Of a DNA stretch of 64,000 nt, positions 18,489-28,511 are shown one piece after another. Source of the DNA: Ancylobacter mangrovi (lineage in GTDB: Bacteria; Pseudomonadota; Alphaproteobacteria; Rhizobiales; Xanthobacteraceae). The DNA lies in the NCBI RefSeq assembly GCF_024752355.1, contig NZ_JANTHZ010000002.1, positions 310,001 through 374,000 of the forward strand. The letters run 5' to 3'. The translations under genes and the position numbers were made by a program. Under the pieces are notes generated by a model that did no database searches, had not been told where the DNA came from, and saw only the letters and a list, made by a program, of their open reading frames with translations. Each line of letters starts with the position of its first letter. The first letter of the stretch is position 1.

Positions 18489-20398
18489 GCGCACGCAGCC
18501 TCGGCGTCAGCCGCCGCCACCTGCTAGCGCTCGGCGGGGCGGTGGGCGCCGCGCTGGCGCTGCCGCGCCCACTCGCCGCGCAGCAGGCGACGACGCCGGA
18601 TACGGCTGCCGTTCCGGGGGCGATGCCGGCCGGCGAGCGACATGGCCTCTCGGCCTTCGGCGACCTGAAATACCCGGCCGACTTCGCCCATTTCGACTAT
18701 GTCGACCCGGACGCCGCCAAGGGCGGGATGTTCTCGCAGATCGGGCCGACCGGGCTGTTCAACCAGTCGCTCCAGACCTTCAACTCGCTGAATGGCTACA
18801 TTCTCAGCGGCGACGCCGCGCAGGGCATCGGCCTGATCTTCGACACGCTGATGAAGCGGGCGCTCGACGAGCCCGATGCGGTGTACGGCCTCCTCGCCAG
18901 CTCCGTTGCCATCTCGCCGGACGGCACGCAGTACCGCTTCCGCCTGCGCCCCGAGGCGCGCTTCCATGACGGCACTGCGCTCACCGCCGAGGACGTCGCC
19001 TTCTCGCTGAACCTGCTGAAGGAGAAGGGGCACCCGATCATCGTGCAGAACCTGCGCGAGATGGAGGAGGCGCGGGCCGAAGGCGAGGACACGGTGCTGG
19101 TGCGCTTCACGCCGAGCCGCGCGCGCGACGTGCCGCTGTTCGTCGCCTCGCTGCCGGTGTTCTCCAAGGCCTATTACGGCACGCACCCGTTCGACCAGAG
19201 CACGCTGGAGCCGCCGCTCGGCTCGGGCCCCTACAAGGTCGGCCCGTTCGAGGTCGGGCGCTACATCGCCTATGAGCGGGTGCCGGACTACTGGGCCGCC
19301 GGGCTGCCGGTGAACCGGGGCGTGAACAATTTCGACACGCTGCGCTACGAGTATTTCCGTGACCGCGAGGTCGGCTTCGAGGCCTTCAAGGCCAAGGTCT
19401 ACCTGTTCCGGCAGGAGTTCACCTCCCGCACCTGGGCGACCGGCTACGACTTCCCCGCGCTCAAGGAAGGCAAGGTGAAGCAGGCCGTGCTGCCGGACAC
19501 CACGCCCTCGGGCGCGCAGGGCTGGTTCCTCAACCTGCGCCGGCCGCAATTCGCCGATCCGCGCATGCGCGAGGCGCTCTCCTACGCCTTCGATTTCGAG
19601 TGGACGAACAAGTACCTGATGTTCGACGCGTACAAGCGCACCACCTCGTTCTTCGAGAATTCGGACCTCATGGCGGAAGGTCCCGCAGGGCCCGAGGAGA
19701 TCGCGCTGATCGCCTCGCTGGGCGACAAGCTCGCCCCGGCGGACGTCGCGGCACTGAAGGCGCCGCCCTGGTCGCCGCCGGTCTCGGACGGCTCGGGCCA
19801 GGACCGCAAGCTGCTGCGGCAGGCCACCAGGCTCCTCGCCGAAGCCGGGTTCCGGGTCGAGGGCGGTCGCCTCGTCGGCCCGGACGGCAAGCCCGTCACC
19901 ATCGAGTTCCTCGACGATGAGAGCGGGCTCGAGCGCCACACCTCGACCTTCATCAAGAACCTCAAGCTGCTCGGCATCGAGGCGCATTTCCGCCTCGTCG
20001 ACTCGCCGCAATATCAGCGCCGGCTCAACGATTTCGACTTCGACACCACGGTGCGGCGCTTCTCCCTCAGCACCGTGCCGGGCGAATCGCTGCGCAGCTT
20101 CTTCGGCTCGCGCGCGGCGGCGACGCCGGGCTCGAACAACCTGTCGGGCATCGCCGACCCGGTGGTCGACCTGCTGATCGACCAGGTGATCGCCGCCGAC
20201 ACGCGCGAGAAAATGCGCACCGCCTGTCATGTGCTCGACCGGCGCCTGCGGGCCGGGCGCTACTGGGTGCCACACTGGTACTCGGCCGAGTTCCGCATCG
20301 CCTTCTGGGACGAGTTCGCCTGGCCAAGCGCGCCGCGCCCGGTCTATGAGCGCGCCATTCCCGACATCTGGTCGGCACGCAGCCGGCCGGCGCAGTGA
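18485..20398 (+). CDS. second YejA-like peptide-binding protein, Tat-exported
   Basis: 637 residues from the GTG at 18485, overlapping the previous stop. The N-terminus has a clear twin-arginine signal (SRRHLLALGG then a hydrophobic stretch to AAQQ). The mature SBP_bac_5 domain parallels its neighbour closely: LIFDTLM, FHDGTALTAEDVAFS, LGSGPYKV, FEAFKAKVYLFRQEF. It is therefore a tandem duplicate that may widen the peptide range of one shared permease. A 135 bp gap then precedes the permease gene yejB. Confidence 0.88.
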   Translation: MSARSLGVSRRHLLALGGAVGAALALPRPLAAQQATTPDTAAVPGAMPAGERHGLSAFGDLKYPADFAHFDYVDPDAAKGGMFSQIGPTGLFNQSLQTFNSLNGYILSGDAAQGIGLIFDTLMKRALDEPDAVYGLLASSVAISPDGTQYRFRLRPEARFHDGTALTAEDVAFSLNLLKEKGHPIIVQNLREMEEARAEGEDTVLVRFTPSRARDVPLFVASLPVFSKAYYGTHPFDQSTLEPPLGSGPYKVGPFEVGRYIAYERVPDYWAAGLPVNRGVNNFDTLRYEYFRDREVGFEAFKAKVYLFRQEFTSRTWATGYDFPALKEGKVKQAVLPDTTPSGAQGWFLNLRRPQFADPRMREALSYAFDFEWTNKYLMFDAYKRTTSFFENSDLMAEGPAGPEEIALIASLGDKLAPADVAALKAPPWSPPVSDGSGQDRKLLRQATRLLAEAGFRVEGGRLVGPDGKPVTIEFLDDESGLERHTSTFIKNLKLLGIEAHFRLVDSPQYQRRLNDFDFDTTVRRFSLSTVPGESLRSFFGSRAAATPGSNNLSGIADPVVDLLIDQVIAADTREKMRTACHVLDRRLRAGRYWVPHWYSAEFRIAFWDEFAWPSAPRPVYERAIPDIWSARSRPAQ

Positions 20399-20533
20399 GG
20401 GACGGCGATCTCGAGCCGCTCCGGCGGGCGTGCCTTCCTATGACCTAACAGGACGTTAAGTTGACGGCATGACGCGCCATGGCCACCCTGTGCGCCGCTT
20501 GCCGAGAACCGCCGGCGGAGGAAGCCCGATCGC

Positions 20534-21643
20534 ATGCTCGCCTATATTGTCCGTCGCCTCGCGCTGATGGTGCCGACCATCGTCGGCATCATGCTGGTGT
20601 CCTTCGCGGTCGTTCAGTTCGCGCCCGGCGGTCCGGTCGAGCGGGTGATCGCCCAGATCACCGGCGAGGGCGGCAACGCCACCGACCGCATCGCCGGCTC
20701 GAGCGGCGGCGATTTCGGCGGCATGCAGTCCGGCGCCGCGGCCGGCGACCCGGTCAACTCGAAATATCGCGGCGCGCAGGGGCTCGACCCCGCCTTCATC
20801 CACCAGCTCGAGAAGCAGTTCGGCTTCGACAAGCCCGCCCCCGAGCGCTTCCTGAAGATGATGTGGGACTACGCCCGCTTCGATTTCGGCCGCTCCTATT
20901 TCCGCGACATCTCGGTGATCGAGCTCATCAAGGAGAAGATGCCGGTCTCGATCTCGCTCGGCCTGTGGATGACGCTCATCACCTACACGATCTCGATCCC
21001 GCTCGGCATCGCCAAGGCGGTGCGCGATGGCTCGCGCTTCGACGTGTGGACCTCGGCGGTCATCATCGTCGGCTATGCGATACCGAGCTTCCTGTTCGCG
21101 ATCCTGCTGATCATCCTGTTCGCCGGCGGCTCGTTCTTCTCGTGGTTCCCGTTGCGCGGGCTCACCTCCGACAACTGGGAGCAGCTGAGCTGGGGCGCGC
21201 GCATCCTCGACTATTTCTGGCACCTGGTGCTGCCGATCACCTCCATGGTGCTCGGCGCCTTCGCCACCATGGCGCTGCTCACCAAGAACTCGTTCCTCGA
21301 CGAGATCCGCAAGCAATACGTCGTCACCGCGCGGATGAAGGGCCTGTCGGAGCGGGCGGTGCTCTACCGCCACGTGTTCCGCAACGCGATGCTGATCATC
21401 ATCGCCGGCTTTCCCGGCGCCTTCGTCGCCGCCTTCTTCTCCGGCTCGCTCCTGATCGAGACCATCTTCTCGCTCGACGGGCTTGGCCTGCTCGGCTTCG
21501 AGAGCGTGCTCAACCGCGACTATCCGGTGGTGTTCGCCAATCTCTACATCTTCTCGCTCGTCGGGCTGCTGGTGAACCTCATCTCCGACCTCACCTACAC
21601 CTGGGTCGATCCGCGCATCGACTTCGAGACGCGGGACGTGTGA
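20534..21643 (+). CDS. yejB: peptide ABC transporter permease YejB
   Basis: 369 residues with GGAGGAAG before the ATG. N-terminal membrane segment MLAYIVRRLALMVPTIVGI is characteristic of DppB/YejB permeases, followed by a long periplasmic loop and five further segments. The EAA-type cytoplasmic loop (KQYVVTARMKGLSERAVLYR) near residue 260 contacts the ATPase. The long loop, with a GDPVNSKYRGAQ stretch, is typical of YejB rather than DppB. Inner-membrane half of the importer together with YejE. Confidence 0.92.
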   Translation: MLAYIVRRLALMVPTIVGIMLVSFAVVQFAPGGPVERVIAQITGEGGNATDRIAGSSGGDFGGMQSGAAAGDPVNSKYRGAQGLDPAFIHQLEKQFGFDKPAPERFLKMMWDYARFDFGRSYFRDISVIELIKEKMPVSISLGLWMTLITYTISIPLGIAKAVRDGSRFDVWTSAVIIVGYAIPSFLFAILLIILFAGGSFFSWFPLRGLTSDNWEQLSWGARILDYFWHLVLPITSMVLGAFATMALLTKNSFLDEIRKQYVVTARMKGLSERAVLYRHVFRNAMLIIIAGFPGAFVAAFFSGSLLIETIFSLDGLGLLGFESVLNRDYPVVFANLYIFSLVGLLVNLISDLTYTWVDPRIDFETRDV

Positions 21644-21646
21644 GCC

Positions 21647-22804
21647 ATGGACGCGTCCAACACGCAGGCCGCCGAGGCCTTGCCGGAGATGCCGGCGGCG
21701 CGCGCGCGGCTTTCGCCCATCAACCGGCGCCGGCTCGCCAATTTCCGCCGCAACCGTCGCGGCTGGTGGAGCTTCTGGATCTTCATGGTCCTGTTCGTGG
21801 CGAGCCTCGGCGCCGAGTTCATCGCCAACGACAAGCCGTTCCTGGTCGAATATGACGGCGGCTACTACTTCCCCGCCTTCAAGGCCTATCCGGAGACGGC
21901 GTTCGGCGGCGACTTCGAGACCGAGGCCGACTACCGCGACCCCTATCTGCAGAACCTCATCGCCTCCAGCGGCGGCTGGATGATCTGGCCGCCGATCCGC
22001 TACAGCTACGACACGCACAATCTCGACCTGCCCACGCCCGCGCCCTCGCCGCCGACCTGGATGCTCACCAACGAGCAATGCGCGCCGGTGGTGGAGCGGC
22101 TCGGCCTCAAGGGCGGATGCGACGCGCTCGAATGGAACTGGCTCGGCACCGACGACCAGGGCCGCGACGTGCTGGCCCGCCTCATCTACGGCTTCCGGCT
22201 CTCGGTGCTGTTCGGCCTCATCCTGACGGTCATCTCCTCGGTGATCGGCGTCGCCGCCGGCGCGGTGCAGGGCTATTTCGGCGGCTGGACCGACCTGCTG
22301 TTCCAGCGCTTCATCGAGATCTGGACCTCGATCCCGGCGCTCTATCTGCTGCTCATCATCTCCTCGATCCTCGCGCCCGGCTTCTGGGTGCTGCTCGGCA
22401 TACTGCTGCTGTTCTCCTGGGTGTCGCTGGTCGGGCTGGTGCGCGCCGAGTTCCTGCGCGCGCGCAACTTCGAATATGTGCAGGCGGCGCGCGCGCTCGG
22501 CGTCTCAAACGGCGTCATCATGTGGCGGCACATGCTGCCCAACGCGATGGTGGCGACGCTGACCATGATGCCCTTCATCGTCTCCTCCTCGGTGATGACG
22601 CTGACGGCGCTCGACTTCCTCGGCTTCGGCCTGCCGCCCGGCTCGCCCTCGCTCGGCGAATTGCTGGCGCAGGGCAAGGCGAACGTGCAGGCGCCCTGGC
22701 TCGGCCTCACCGGCTTCTTCACCGTCGCCATCATGCTGAGCCTGCTCATCTTCATCGGCGAAGCGGTGCGCGACGCCTTCGACCCGCGGAAGACCTTCCA
22801 ATGA
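21647..22804 (+). CDS. yejE: peptide ABC transporter permease YejE
   Basis: 385 residues, beginning 3 bp after yejB. Motifs: LANFRRNRRGWWSFWIF entering the first membrane segment, the periplasmic insert (about residues 60-165) specific to YejE, GTDDQGRDVLARLIYGFRLS, and the EAA loop FEYVQAARALGVSNGVIMWR near residue 270. Membrane partner of YejB. Its stop overlaps yejF by 4 bp. Confidence 0.92.
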   Translation: MDASNTQAAEALPEMPAARARLSPINRRRLANFRRNRRGWWSFWIFMVLFVASLGAEFIANDKPFLVEYDGGYYFPAFKAYPETAFGGDFETEADYRDPYLQNLIASSGGWMIWPPIRYSYDTHNLDLPTPAPSPPTWMLTNEQCAPVVERLGLKGGCDALEWNWLGTDDQGRDVLARLIYGFRLSVLFGLILTVISSVIGVAAGAVQGYFGGWTDLLFQRFIEIWTSIPALYLLLIISSILAPGFWVLLGILLLFSWVSLVGLVRAEFLRARNFEYVQAARALGVSNGVIMWRHMLPNAMVATLTMMPFIVSSSVMTLTALDFLGFGLPPGSPSLGELLAQGKANVQAPWLGLTGFFTVAIMLSLLIFIGEAVRDAFDPRKTFQ

Positions 22805-24495
22805 GCGAGGCCATGTCGGAACACGCGCCGGACGGCCGGCCCCCGCTCCTGTCGGTGCGCGAGCTGTCGGTGGCCTTCGCCCAGGGCGAGCGGGAAACGC
22901 TCGCGGTCGACAGGGTGTCCTTCGACATCGCACGCGGCGAGACGCTGGCGCTGGTGGGCGAATCCGGCTCGGGCAAGTCGGTCACCGCGCTCTCCGTCCT
23001 CAAGCTGCTGCAATACCCCGCCGCCAGCCACCCTTCCGGGCAGGTGCTGTTCACCGGCGGCGGCGAGGGGCCCGAGGATCTTCTCGCCATGAGCGAGCGG
23101 CAGATCCGGCGTGTGCGCGGCAACAACATCACCATGGTGTTCCAGGAGCCGATGACCTCGCTCAATCCGCTGCACACGGTCGAGCAGCAGATCGCCGAGA
23201 TCCTGTTCCTGCATCGCGGCATGCGCGGGCCGGCCGCCCGCGCGCGCGTCATCGAGCTGCTGACCGAGGTCGGCATACCCGAGCCCGAGACCCGGCTCGG
23301 CTCCTATCCGCACCAGCTCTCCGGCGGCCAGCGCCAGCGGGTGATGATCGCCATGGCGCTCGCCAACGAGCCGCAATTGCTGATCGCCGACGAGCCGACC
23401 ACCGCGCTCGACGTCACGGTGCAGGCGCAGATCCTCACCCTGCTGAAGGAGCTGCAGCGTCGGCTCGGCATGGCGATGCTGTTCATCACCCACGACCTCG
23501 GCATCGTGCGCCGCATCGCCGACCGGGTCTGCGTGATGAACCACGGCAAGATCGTCGAGGCCGGCCCCGCCGCCGAGATCTTCGCCGCGCCCTCCCATCC
23601 CTATACGCGCGCGCTGATGGAGGCCCAGCCCAAGGGCAACCCGGCCCCGCCCGACCCGCAGGCGCCGATGGTGCTGGAGGCGGACAAGCTCAAGGTCTGG
23701 TTCCCGATCAAGGCCGGGGTGATGCGCAAGACCGTCGGCCACATCAAGGCGGTGGACGGCGTCTCGGTCGCCATCCGCAAGGGCGAGACGCTCGGCGTGG
23801 TCGGCGAATCGGGATCGGGCAAGACCACGCTCGGCCTCGCCCTGCTGCGGCTCATCTCATCGCAGGGGCCCATCGTCTTCATGGGCAACGCCATCGACGC
23901 GCTCGGCTTCCGGCAGATGCGGCCGAAGCGGCGCGAGATGCAGGTCGTGTTCCAGGACCCGTTCGGCTCGCTGAGCCCGCGCATGTCGATCGCCGACATC
24001 GTCGGCGAGGGGCTCAAGGTGCATCATCCCGAACTCAGCGCGGAGGAACGCGACGCGCGGGTGGTGGCGGCGCTGCGCGATGTCGGGCTGGAACCGGAGA
24101 CGCGCCACCGCTACCCGCACGAATTCTCCGGCGGCCAGCGCCAGCGCGTCGCCATCGCCCGCGCCATCGTGCTGGAGCCCTCCTTCGTCGTGCTCGACGA
24201 GCCGACCAGCGCGCTCGACATGCTGGTGCAGGCACAGATCGTCGATCTGCTGCGCGACCTGCAGAAGAGCCGCGGCCTCACCTACCTGTTCATCAGCCAC
24301 GACCTGCGGGTGGTCGCCGCCCTCGCCTCGCGGCTGATGGTGATGAAGCAGGGCGTGGTGGTGGAGGAAGGCCCGGCGCAGGAGCTGTTCGCCCATCCGA
24401 AGACCGACTATACCCGGGCGCTCTTCGCCGCCGCCTTCAATCTGGAGACGGCGGACGAGGACGCGCCGGCCGCCGGGCCGGCGGAAAACGGCTGA
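22801..24495 (+). CDS. yejF: peptide ABC transporter ATP-binding protein YejF (double NBD)
   Basis: 564 residues from the ATG at 22801 (ATGA overlap with yejE). Two complete ATPase domains: Walker A GESGSGKS (53-60), signature LSGGQRQR and Walker B LLIADEP in the first; GESGSGKT near residue 340, FSGGQRQR and VVLDEP in the second. Both have H-loops (FITHDL and FISHDL). It energises YejBE. The fused double NBD is the Yej arrangement; Dpp/Opp systems use separate DppD and DppF. Confidence 0.93.
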   Translation: MSEAMSEHAPDGRPPLLSVRELSVAFAQGERETLAVDRVSFDIARGETLALVGESGSGKSVTALSVLKLLQYPAASHPSGQVLFTGGGEGPEDLLAMSERQIRRVRGNNITMVFQEPMTSLNPLHTVEQQIAEILFLHRGMRGPAARARVIELLTEVGIPEPETRLGSYPHQLSGGQRQRVMIAMALANEPQLLIADEPTTALDVTVQAQILTLLKELQRRLGMAMLFITHDLGIVRRIADRVCVMNHGKIVEAGPAAEIFAAPSHPYTRALMEAQPKGNPAPPDPQAPMVLEADKLKVWFPIKAGVMRKTVGHIKAVDGVSVAIRKGETLGVVGESGSGKTTLGLALLRLISSQGPIVFMGNAIDALGFRQMRPKRREMQVVFQDPFGSLSPRMSIADIVGEGLKVHHPELSAEERDARVVAALRDVGLEPETRHRYPHEFSGGQRQRVAIARAIVLEPSFVVLDEPTSALDMLVQAQIVDLLRDLQKSRGLTYLFISHDLRVVAALASRLMVMKQGVVVEEGPAQELFAHPKTDYTRALFAAAFNLETADEDAPAAGPAENG

Positions 24496-24508
24496 GCACG
24501 GAGGCGAC

Positions 24509-25156
24509 ATGAGCGAGCACGCGCGGGTCGAGACGGTCGAGGACCGCGCGGTGGAGGTGGAGGTATCGGCGCCGGAGCCGATCGGCCACGGCTTCCGCGC
24601 CTATCACCATTTCACCGCCACGCTCCCGGGCCATGGCGGCGCGCCGCTGACCCAGAACCGCGACATCATCCGGGTCGGACGGGTGGTCGCCGTGATCGCC
24701 TACGACCCCGATGCCGGCTGCGTGGTGATGATCCGCCAGTTCCGCCTCGGCGCCCATCTCGCCAACGGGCGGGGCGAGATCGTCGAACTGGCCGCCGGGC
24801 TGGTGGAGGACGGCGAGGACCCGGCCGAGGCGGCCCGACGCGAGTGCCACGAGGAGATCGGCGTCGCGCCGCGCGCGCTGCTGCCGGTGCTCACCTTCAT
24901 GCCGAGCCCCGGCGTCTCGGACGAGATCGCCACGATCTATCTGGCGCTGGTCGATTCGCGTGGCGTCCCGGCCGAATCCGGCGCGCCGGGCGAAGCCGAG
25001 CACACGCGCCCCTTCCTGGTGCCGGTGGCGGACGTGGCGGCCAATCTCGCCGCGCCGTTCCCGGGCACCTTCAGCAACGGCTTCGTGCTGATCGCGCTGA
25101 GCTGGTTCATCCTCAACCGCGCCAAGGTCGACGCCTTCGTGCACGAGGCCGGCTGA
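24509..25156 (+). CDS. Nudix hydrolase, ADP-ribose pyrophosphatase-like
   Basis: 215 residues with GGAGG before the ATG, 13 bp after yejF. The Nudix box is complete between residues 97 and 119 (GLVEDG-E, then REC-HEEIGV). Overall form resembles ADP-ribose pyrophosphatases (IRQFRLGAHLANGRGEIVELAAG). It probably cleaves ADP-ribose or a related nucleoside diphosphate sugar in the cytoplasm. Possibly read through from the Yej operon, though a functional link is not evident. Confidence 0.85.
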   Translation: MSEHARVETVEDRAVEVEVSAPEPIGHGFRAYHHFTATLPGHGGAPLTQNRDIIRVGRVVAVIAYDPDAGCVVMIRQFRLGAHLANGRGEIVELAAGLVEDGEDPAEAARRECHEEIGVAPRALLPVLTFMPSPGVSDEIATIYLALVDSRGVPAESGAPGEAEHTRPFLVPVADVAANLAAPFPGTFSNGFVLIALSWFILNRAKVDAFVHEAG

Positions 25157-25174
25157 GCGCCCTCGGGGGCCGTC

Positions 25175-26047
25175 CTAGAGCCGGCGCACGCTTCGAAGTG
25201 GCGTGCCGGTGGCCTCGATCCGGGCCAGCGCCGCGCCGAGCGGCTCGCGCACCACCGACATGAAATGCGCGGTGGCGTGCAGCAGCGTGACCGCATCCTC
25301 GACGATGCCGACATGACCGGGCCAGAACAGAAGGTCGCCGCGCCGGAGCGTCCCGATGTCGCCGTCGAACGCGACCGCGGTGCCGAGCGCCGCCTCCTGC
25401 ATGTCGCTGTCGCGCGGGCAGGCGAGGCCGCAGGCATTGAGCGCGACCTGCACCAGGCCGGAACAGTCCAGCCCGAGGCTCGAGCGCCCGCCCCACAGAT
25501 AGGCGGCGCCGAGGAAGCGCGAGGCGACCTCGACATAATCCGCCTCGACCGTATCGAGCGGCGCCAGATGGCCGACGAAGATGAAGCCGCCCTCCGGCGT
25601 CACCGCGAAGCGCTCGCGCGTGCCGGCAATGGCGAGGCGGCTGCCGAAGGAGAGCAGTTCGCTCGGCGGCAGCTTGATGCTGGGGCCGGGAAAGACCGGC
25701 GTGCGCAGGGCCCGCACCCGGTGCGTCGCCGCGGGCCCCGGCTGGCCCAGCGCCTCGGCCGCGATCCAGCCGACATAGCCGTCGGCGTCGAGCTGGCCCC
25801 AGGCCCAGCCTTCCTCATTCGTCTCGTAGACGGTCACGCCCTCGCCGAACAGCGCCTCGGTGACGAGCGGCGCGCCGGGCTGGGGCTCGCGCGTCACCCC
25901 CGCGCGGGCGGCCACCACCCGGCGGCCGGTGCCGGCGACGAAGCGGGCGGCCTCGACCACGCCCTCGAGATGCGCGGCGGCGAGGTCGGGGCGCGCCGGC
26001 GTCAGCCGGGGATCGAGGGTCCTGGTCGCTTCATCGATCGCGGACAT
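25175..26047 (-). CDS. NlpC/P60 family cysteine peptidase with SH3 domains
   Basis: 290 residues. Residues about 40-165 hold two bacterial SH3-like segments (VTVYETNEEGWAWGQL, GYVGWIAAEAL). The C-terminal NlpC/P60 domain has catalytic Cys195 (GLDCSGLVQ) and His245 (GHVGIV), with a further polar His261. These enzymes cleave peptide stems of peptidoglycan or its fragments, often gamma-D-Glu to diamino acid bonds. No signal peptide is seen, which fits a role in recycling imported muropeptides. The MarR regulator lies 14 bp upstream in the same direction. Confidence 0.87.
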   Translation of the reverse strand: MSAIDEATRTLDPRLTPARPDLAAAHLEGVVEAARFVAGTGRRVVAARAGVTREPQPGAPLVTEALFGEGVTVYETNEEGWAWGQLDADGYVGWIAAEALGQPGPAATHRVRALRTPVFPGPSIKLPPSELLSFGSRLAIAGTRERFAVTPEGGFIFVGHLAPLDTVEADYVEVASRFLGAAYLWGGRSSLGLDCSGLVQVALNACGLACPRDSDMQEAALGTAVAFDGDIGTLRRGDLLFWPGHVGIVEDAVTLLHATAHFMSVVREPLGAALARIEATGTPLRSVRRL

Positions 26048-26061
26048 GGGCGGCCTTCGTG

Positions 26062-26412
26062 TCAGCGCGGAAGGTTGCGGGCGGTGGCGACGACGAGGTC
26101 GCCGAGCCGCTCCAGATAGAGCGCGCCCTCCACCGTACGCTGAATGATGACGTTGCGCTTGTCCGCCTCGTCACGCCGGCGCGAGACGAAGCCGAGCTCG
26201 CCCATCGTGTCGAGCGCGCGGGTGATCACCGGCTTGGTCACGCCGAGCCGCGCGGCGAGCCCGCGCACCGTGTGGGGCGGGGATTCCAGATAGACGCAGA
26301 GCAGAATGGCGAGCTGGCGGGTCGACAGGTCCGGCGCGTCGTCGTGCACCTGCGCCAGCGAGAACTCGTGCAGGAGACGCAACGCCTGCGATGGGCGCAT
26401 CTCGACGGCCAT
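26062..26412 (-). CDS. MarR-family transcriptional regulator
   Basis: 116 residues; small winged-helix protein. The helix-turn-helix is VRGLAARLGVTKPVITRALDT (about 48-68; I quote only to its edge), followed by the wing with SRRRDEADKRN. It is shorter than usual MarR proteins at both ends. It sits between the aminopeptidase and the NlpC/P60 gene, all leftward, and probably regulates one of them or itself. Ligand unknown. Confidence 0.78.
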   Translation of the reverse strand: MAVEMRPSQALRLLHEFSLAQVHDDAPDLSTRQLAILLCVYLESPPHTVRGLAARLGVTKPVITRALDTMGELGFVSRRRDEADKRNVIIQRTVEGALYLERLGDLVVATARNLPR

Positions 26413-26519
26413 TTTCCCGGCTCCGGCCCAAATCGTTACGGCAGCGAATTGTTCGCCGGACTATGGCGCCGATGGGGCGAAGAAATCCTTAACGCGACCG
26501 GCCGGCCCAAGCCGCCGCG

Positions 26520-27899
26520 TTAACCCGCATAGCGCTCGGCCAGCAGCGCGTCGAGCGCGCGTATGGTCTGCGCCTCCCCGCCGTCGGGGCGCCCGGGGCG
26601 GGCGCTGGGATTCCAGGCGAAGATGTCGAGATGGAGCCACGCCCCCGCCCGCTCGACGAAGCGCTGCAGGAACAGGGCGGCGGTGATCGAGCCGGCGAAG
26701 CCGCCGGCCGGGGCGTTGTTGAGGTCGGCGATCGGGCTGTCCAGCATCGCCATGTAGGGTTGCCAGAGCGGCATGCGCCAGGACGGATCGGCCTCGGCCG
26801 CGCCATGGCGGGCGAGATCGGCGGCGAGCCGGTCGTCGTCGGTATAGGCGGGGGGGAGCTGCGGGCCGAGCGCGACCCGCGCCGCGCCGGTGAGGGTGGC
26901 GAAGTCGATCAGCAGCTCGGGCGCCTCCTCGTCGGCGAGGCTGAGCGCATCGGCCAGCACCAGCCGCCCCTCGGCGTCGGTATTGCCGATCTCCACCGAG
27001 AGCCCCTTGCGCGAGGGGAAGATGTCGCCCGGCCGGAAGGCCGATCCGTCGATCGCGTTCTCCACCGCCGGGATCAGCAGCCGCAGCCGCACCGGCAGCT
27101 CGCGCGCCATCACCATCTGCGCGAGGCCGATGGCGTTCGCCGCCCCGCCCATGTCCTTCTTCATCAGCAGCATGCCGCTCGGCGGCTTGATGTCGAGCCC
27201 ACCGGTGTCGAAGCACACGCCCTTGCCGACCAGCGTGACCTTCGGTGCGTCAGGCGCGCCCCAGGTCAGGTCGATGAGGCGCGGCTTGCGCGGGCTCGCC
27301 TTGCCAACCGCGTGGATGAGCGGGAAATTGGCGGCAAGCAAATCATCGCCCGCCGTCACGCCCACCTGCGCGCCGAAGCGGGCGGCGAGGGCGCGCACGG
27401 TGGATTCGAGCTCGGCCGGACCGAGATCGTTGGCCGGCGTGTTGACGAGGTCGCGGGTGAGCGCGACCGCCTCGGCGATGCGCGTCACGTCCTCGCCGTC
27501 CACCCCGTCGGGCACGACGAGCCGGACCGCATTGGCGTTGCGCGCGCGGTAGCGGGTGAAGCGGTAGGCGCCGGTGAGCCAGCCGAGCGCAGCGAGACGC
27601 GGGTCGGCGGGCGCGCGGGCGAGCACGTAGTCGCCGGCGGGAAGACCGGTCGCCAGCCTGCCGAAGGAGAGCGGGTCGCGCGGCGTCTCCTCGACGCCGA
27701 ACAGCACGCCGGCGATGGAGCCGTCGGCCGCCGGCAGCACCAGCAGCGCACCGGGCTCGGCCTTGAAGCCGCTCGCCTCGGCGAAGGCGCGGGCCGGCGC
27801 GGCGATGCCGGCGGCGACCTCATGCCAGTTCTGCGTGGTGACGCACCAGATCGGGCGCGGAGTGGAGGCCTCTTCGGCCCTGATCAGTGTCGCGCCCAT
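26520..27899 (-). CDS. leucyl aminopeptidase family protein (M17, PepB-like)
   Basis: 459 residues. Contains both metal-binding signatures of M17 aminopeptidases: GKGVCFDTGG (225-234, with Lys226) and NTDAEGRL (306-313). The catalytic C-terminal domain is complete; the N-terminal domain (about 1-160) is shorter and divergent compared with PepA, as in PepB-like enzymes. It removes N-terminal residues from peptides in the cytoplasm. The ribosome site GGGGGAAAG is clear. Its neighbours (NlpC/P60 endopeptidase, MarR, phosphatase) form a conserved-looking Hyphomicrobiales group. Confidence 0.9.
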   Translation of the reverse strand: MGATLIRAEEASTPRPIWCVTTQNWHEVAAGIAAPARAFAEASGFKAEPGALLVLPAADGSIAGVLFGVEETPRDPLSFGRLATGLPAGDYVLARAPADPRLAALGWLTGAYRFTRYRARNANAVRLVVPDGVDGEDVTRIAEAVALTRDLVNTPANDLGPAELESTVRALAARFGAQVGVTAGDDLLAANFPLIHAVGKASPRKPRLIDLTWGAPDAPKVTLVGKGVCFDTGGLDIKPPSGMLLMKKDMGGAANAIGLAQMVMARELPVRLRLLIPAVENAIDGSAFRPGDIFPSRKGLSVEIGNTDAEGRLVLADALSLADEEAPELLIDFATLTGAARVALGPQLPPAYTDDDRLAADLARHGAAEADPSWRMPLWQPYMAMLDSPIADLNNAPAGGFAGSITAALFLQRFVERAGAWLHLDIFAWNPSARPGRPDGGEAQTIRALDALLAERYAG

Positions 27900-27920
27900 C
27901 GTGCTTTCCCCCTTCGGCCG

Positions 27921-28511
27921 TCAGGCGACGGCAAGCTCGAACGCCCCGTTCTCAACCAGATAGACCGCGCCCTGGCGCACCGGCAGCCAGACTGCTTCCT
28001 CCGGCGGCATGCCCGCCAGCACGTGAAGCATCGCCCGCACCACGCCGCCATGGGTGACGACCACGCTGTCGCGCTCGATCTCGCCGATCGCCGCCATCAC
28101 CCGCTCGGCCAGCATCGCGTAGCTCTCGCCGCTCGGCGGCACGAAGTTCCACGGGTCGGCCTTGCGGGCGGCGAGGCTCACCGGGTCGCGCCGGCGCAGT
28201 TCGGTCCAGGTGGCGCCCTCCCAGCGGCCGAAGGAAATCTCCTTCAGCCGCGCGTCGCGGCGGAAGCCGTCCGGCGCCAGGCCGAGCTTGGCGCGCAGGA
28301 TCGCCATGGTCTGGGAGGTGCGGCTGAGCGGGCTCGACACGTAGTCGAGCGGCGCCCCGGCGTCGCGGCTCAGGCGCTCGATCACGCGCGCGGTGCCGGC
28401 CGCCTGCTCGCGGCCGAGATCGTTGAGCGGAATGTCCTGGTTGCCCTGAAGGCGGCCGGCGAGGTTCCAGTCGGTCTCGCCGTGGCGAACGAGGTAGATG
28501 CGCGGCTTCAT
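27921..28511 (-). CDS. histidine phosphatase family protein (phosphoglycerate mutase-like)
   Basis: 196 residues from the ATG at 28511, which overlaps the upstream stop as ATGA. The catalytic RHG motif is Arg9-His10-Gly11 (LVRHGETDWN), with SSPLSRTSQT and the second histidine in VVVTHGG. It is a single-domain phosphohydrolase or cofactor-dependent mutase; the substrate cannot be told from sequence. Translationally coupled to the secreted protein gene upstream. Confidence 0.85.
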   Translation of the reverse strand: MKPRIYLVRHGETDWNLAGRLQGNQDIPLNDLGREQAAGTARVIERLSRDAGAPLDYVSSPLSRTSQTMAILRAKLGLAPDGFRRDARLKEISFGRWEGATWTELRRRDPVSLAARKADPWNFVPPSGESYAMLAERVMAAIGEIERDSVVVTHGGVVRAMLHVLAGMPPEEAVWLPVRQGAVYLVENGAFELAVA

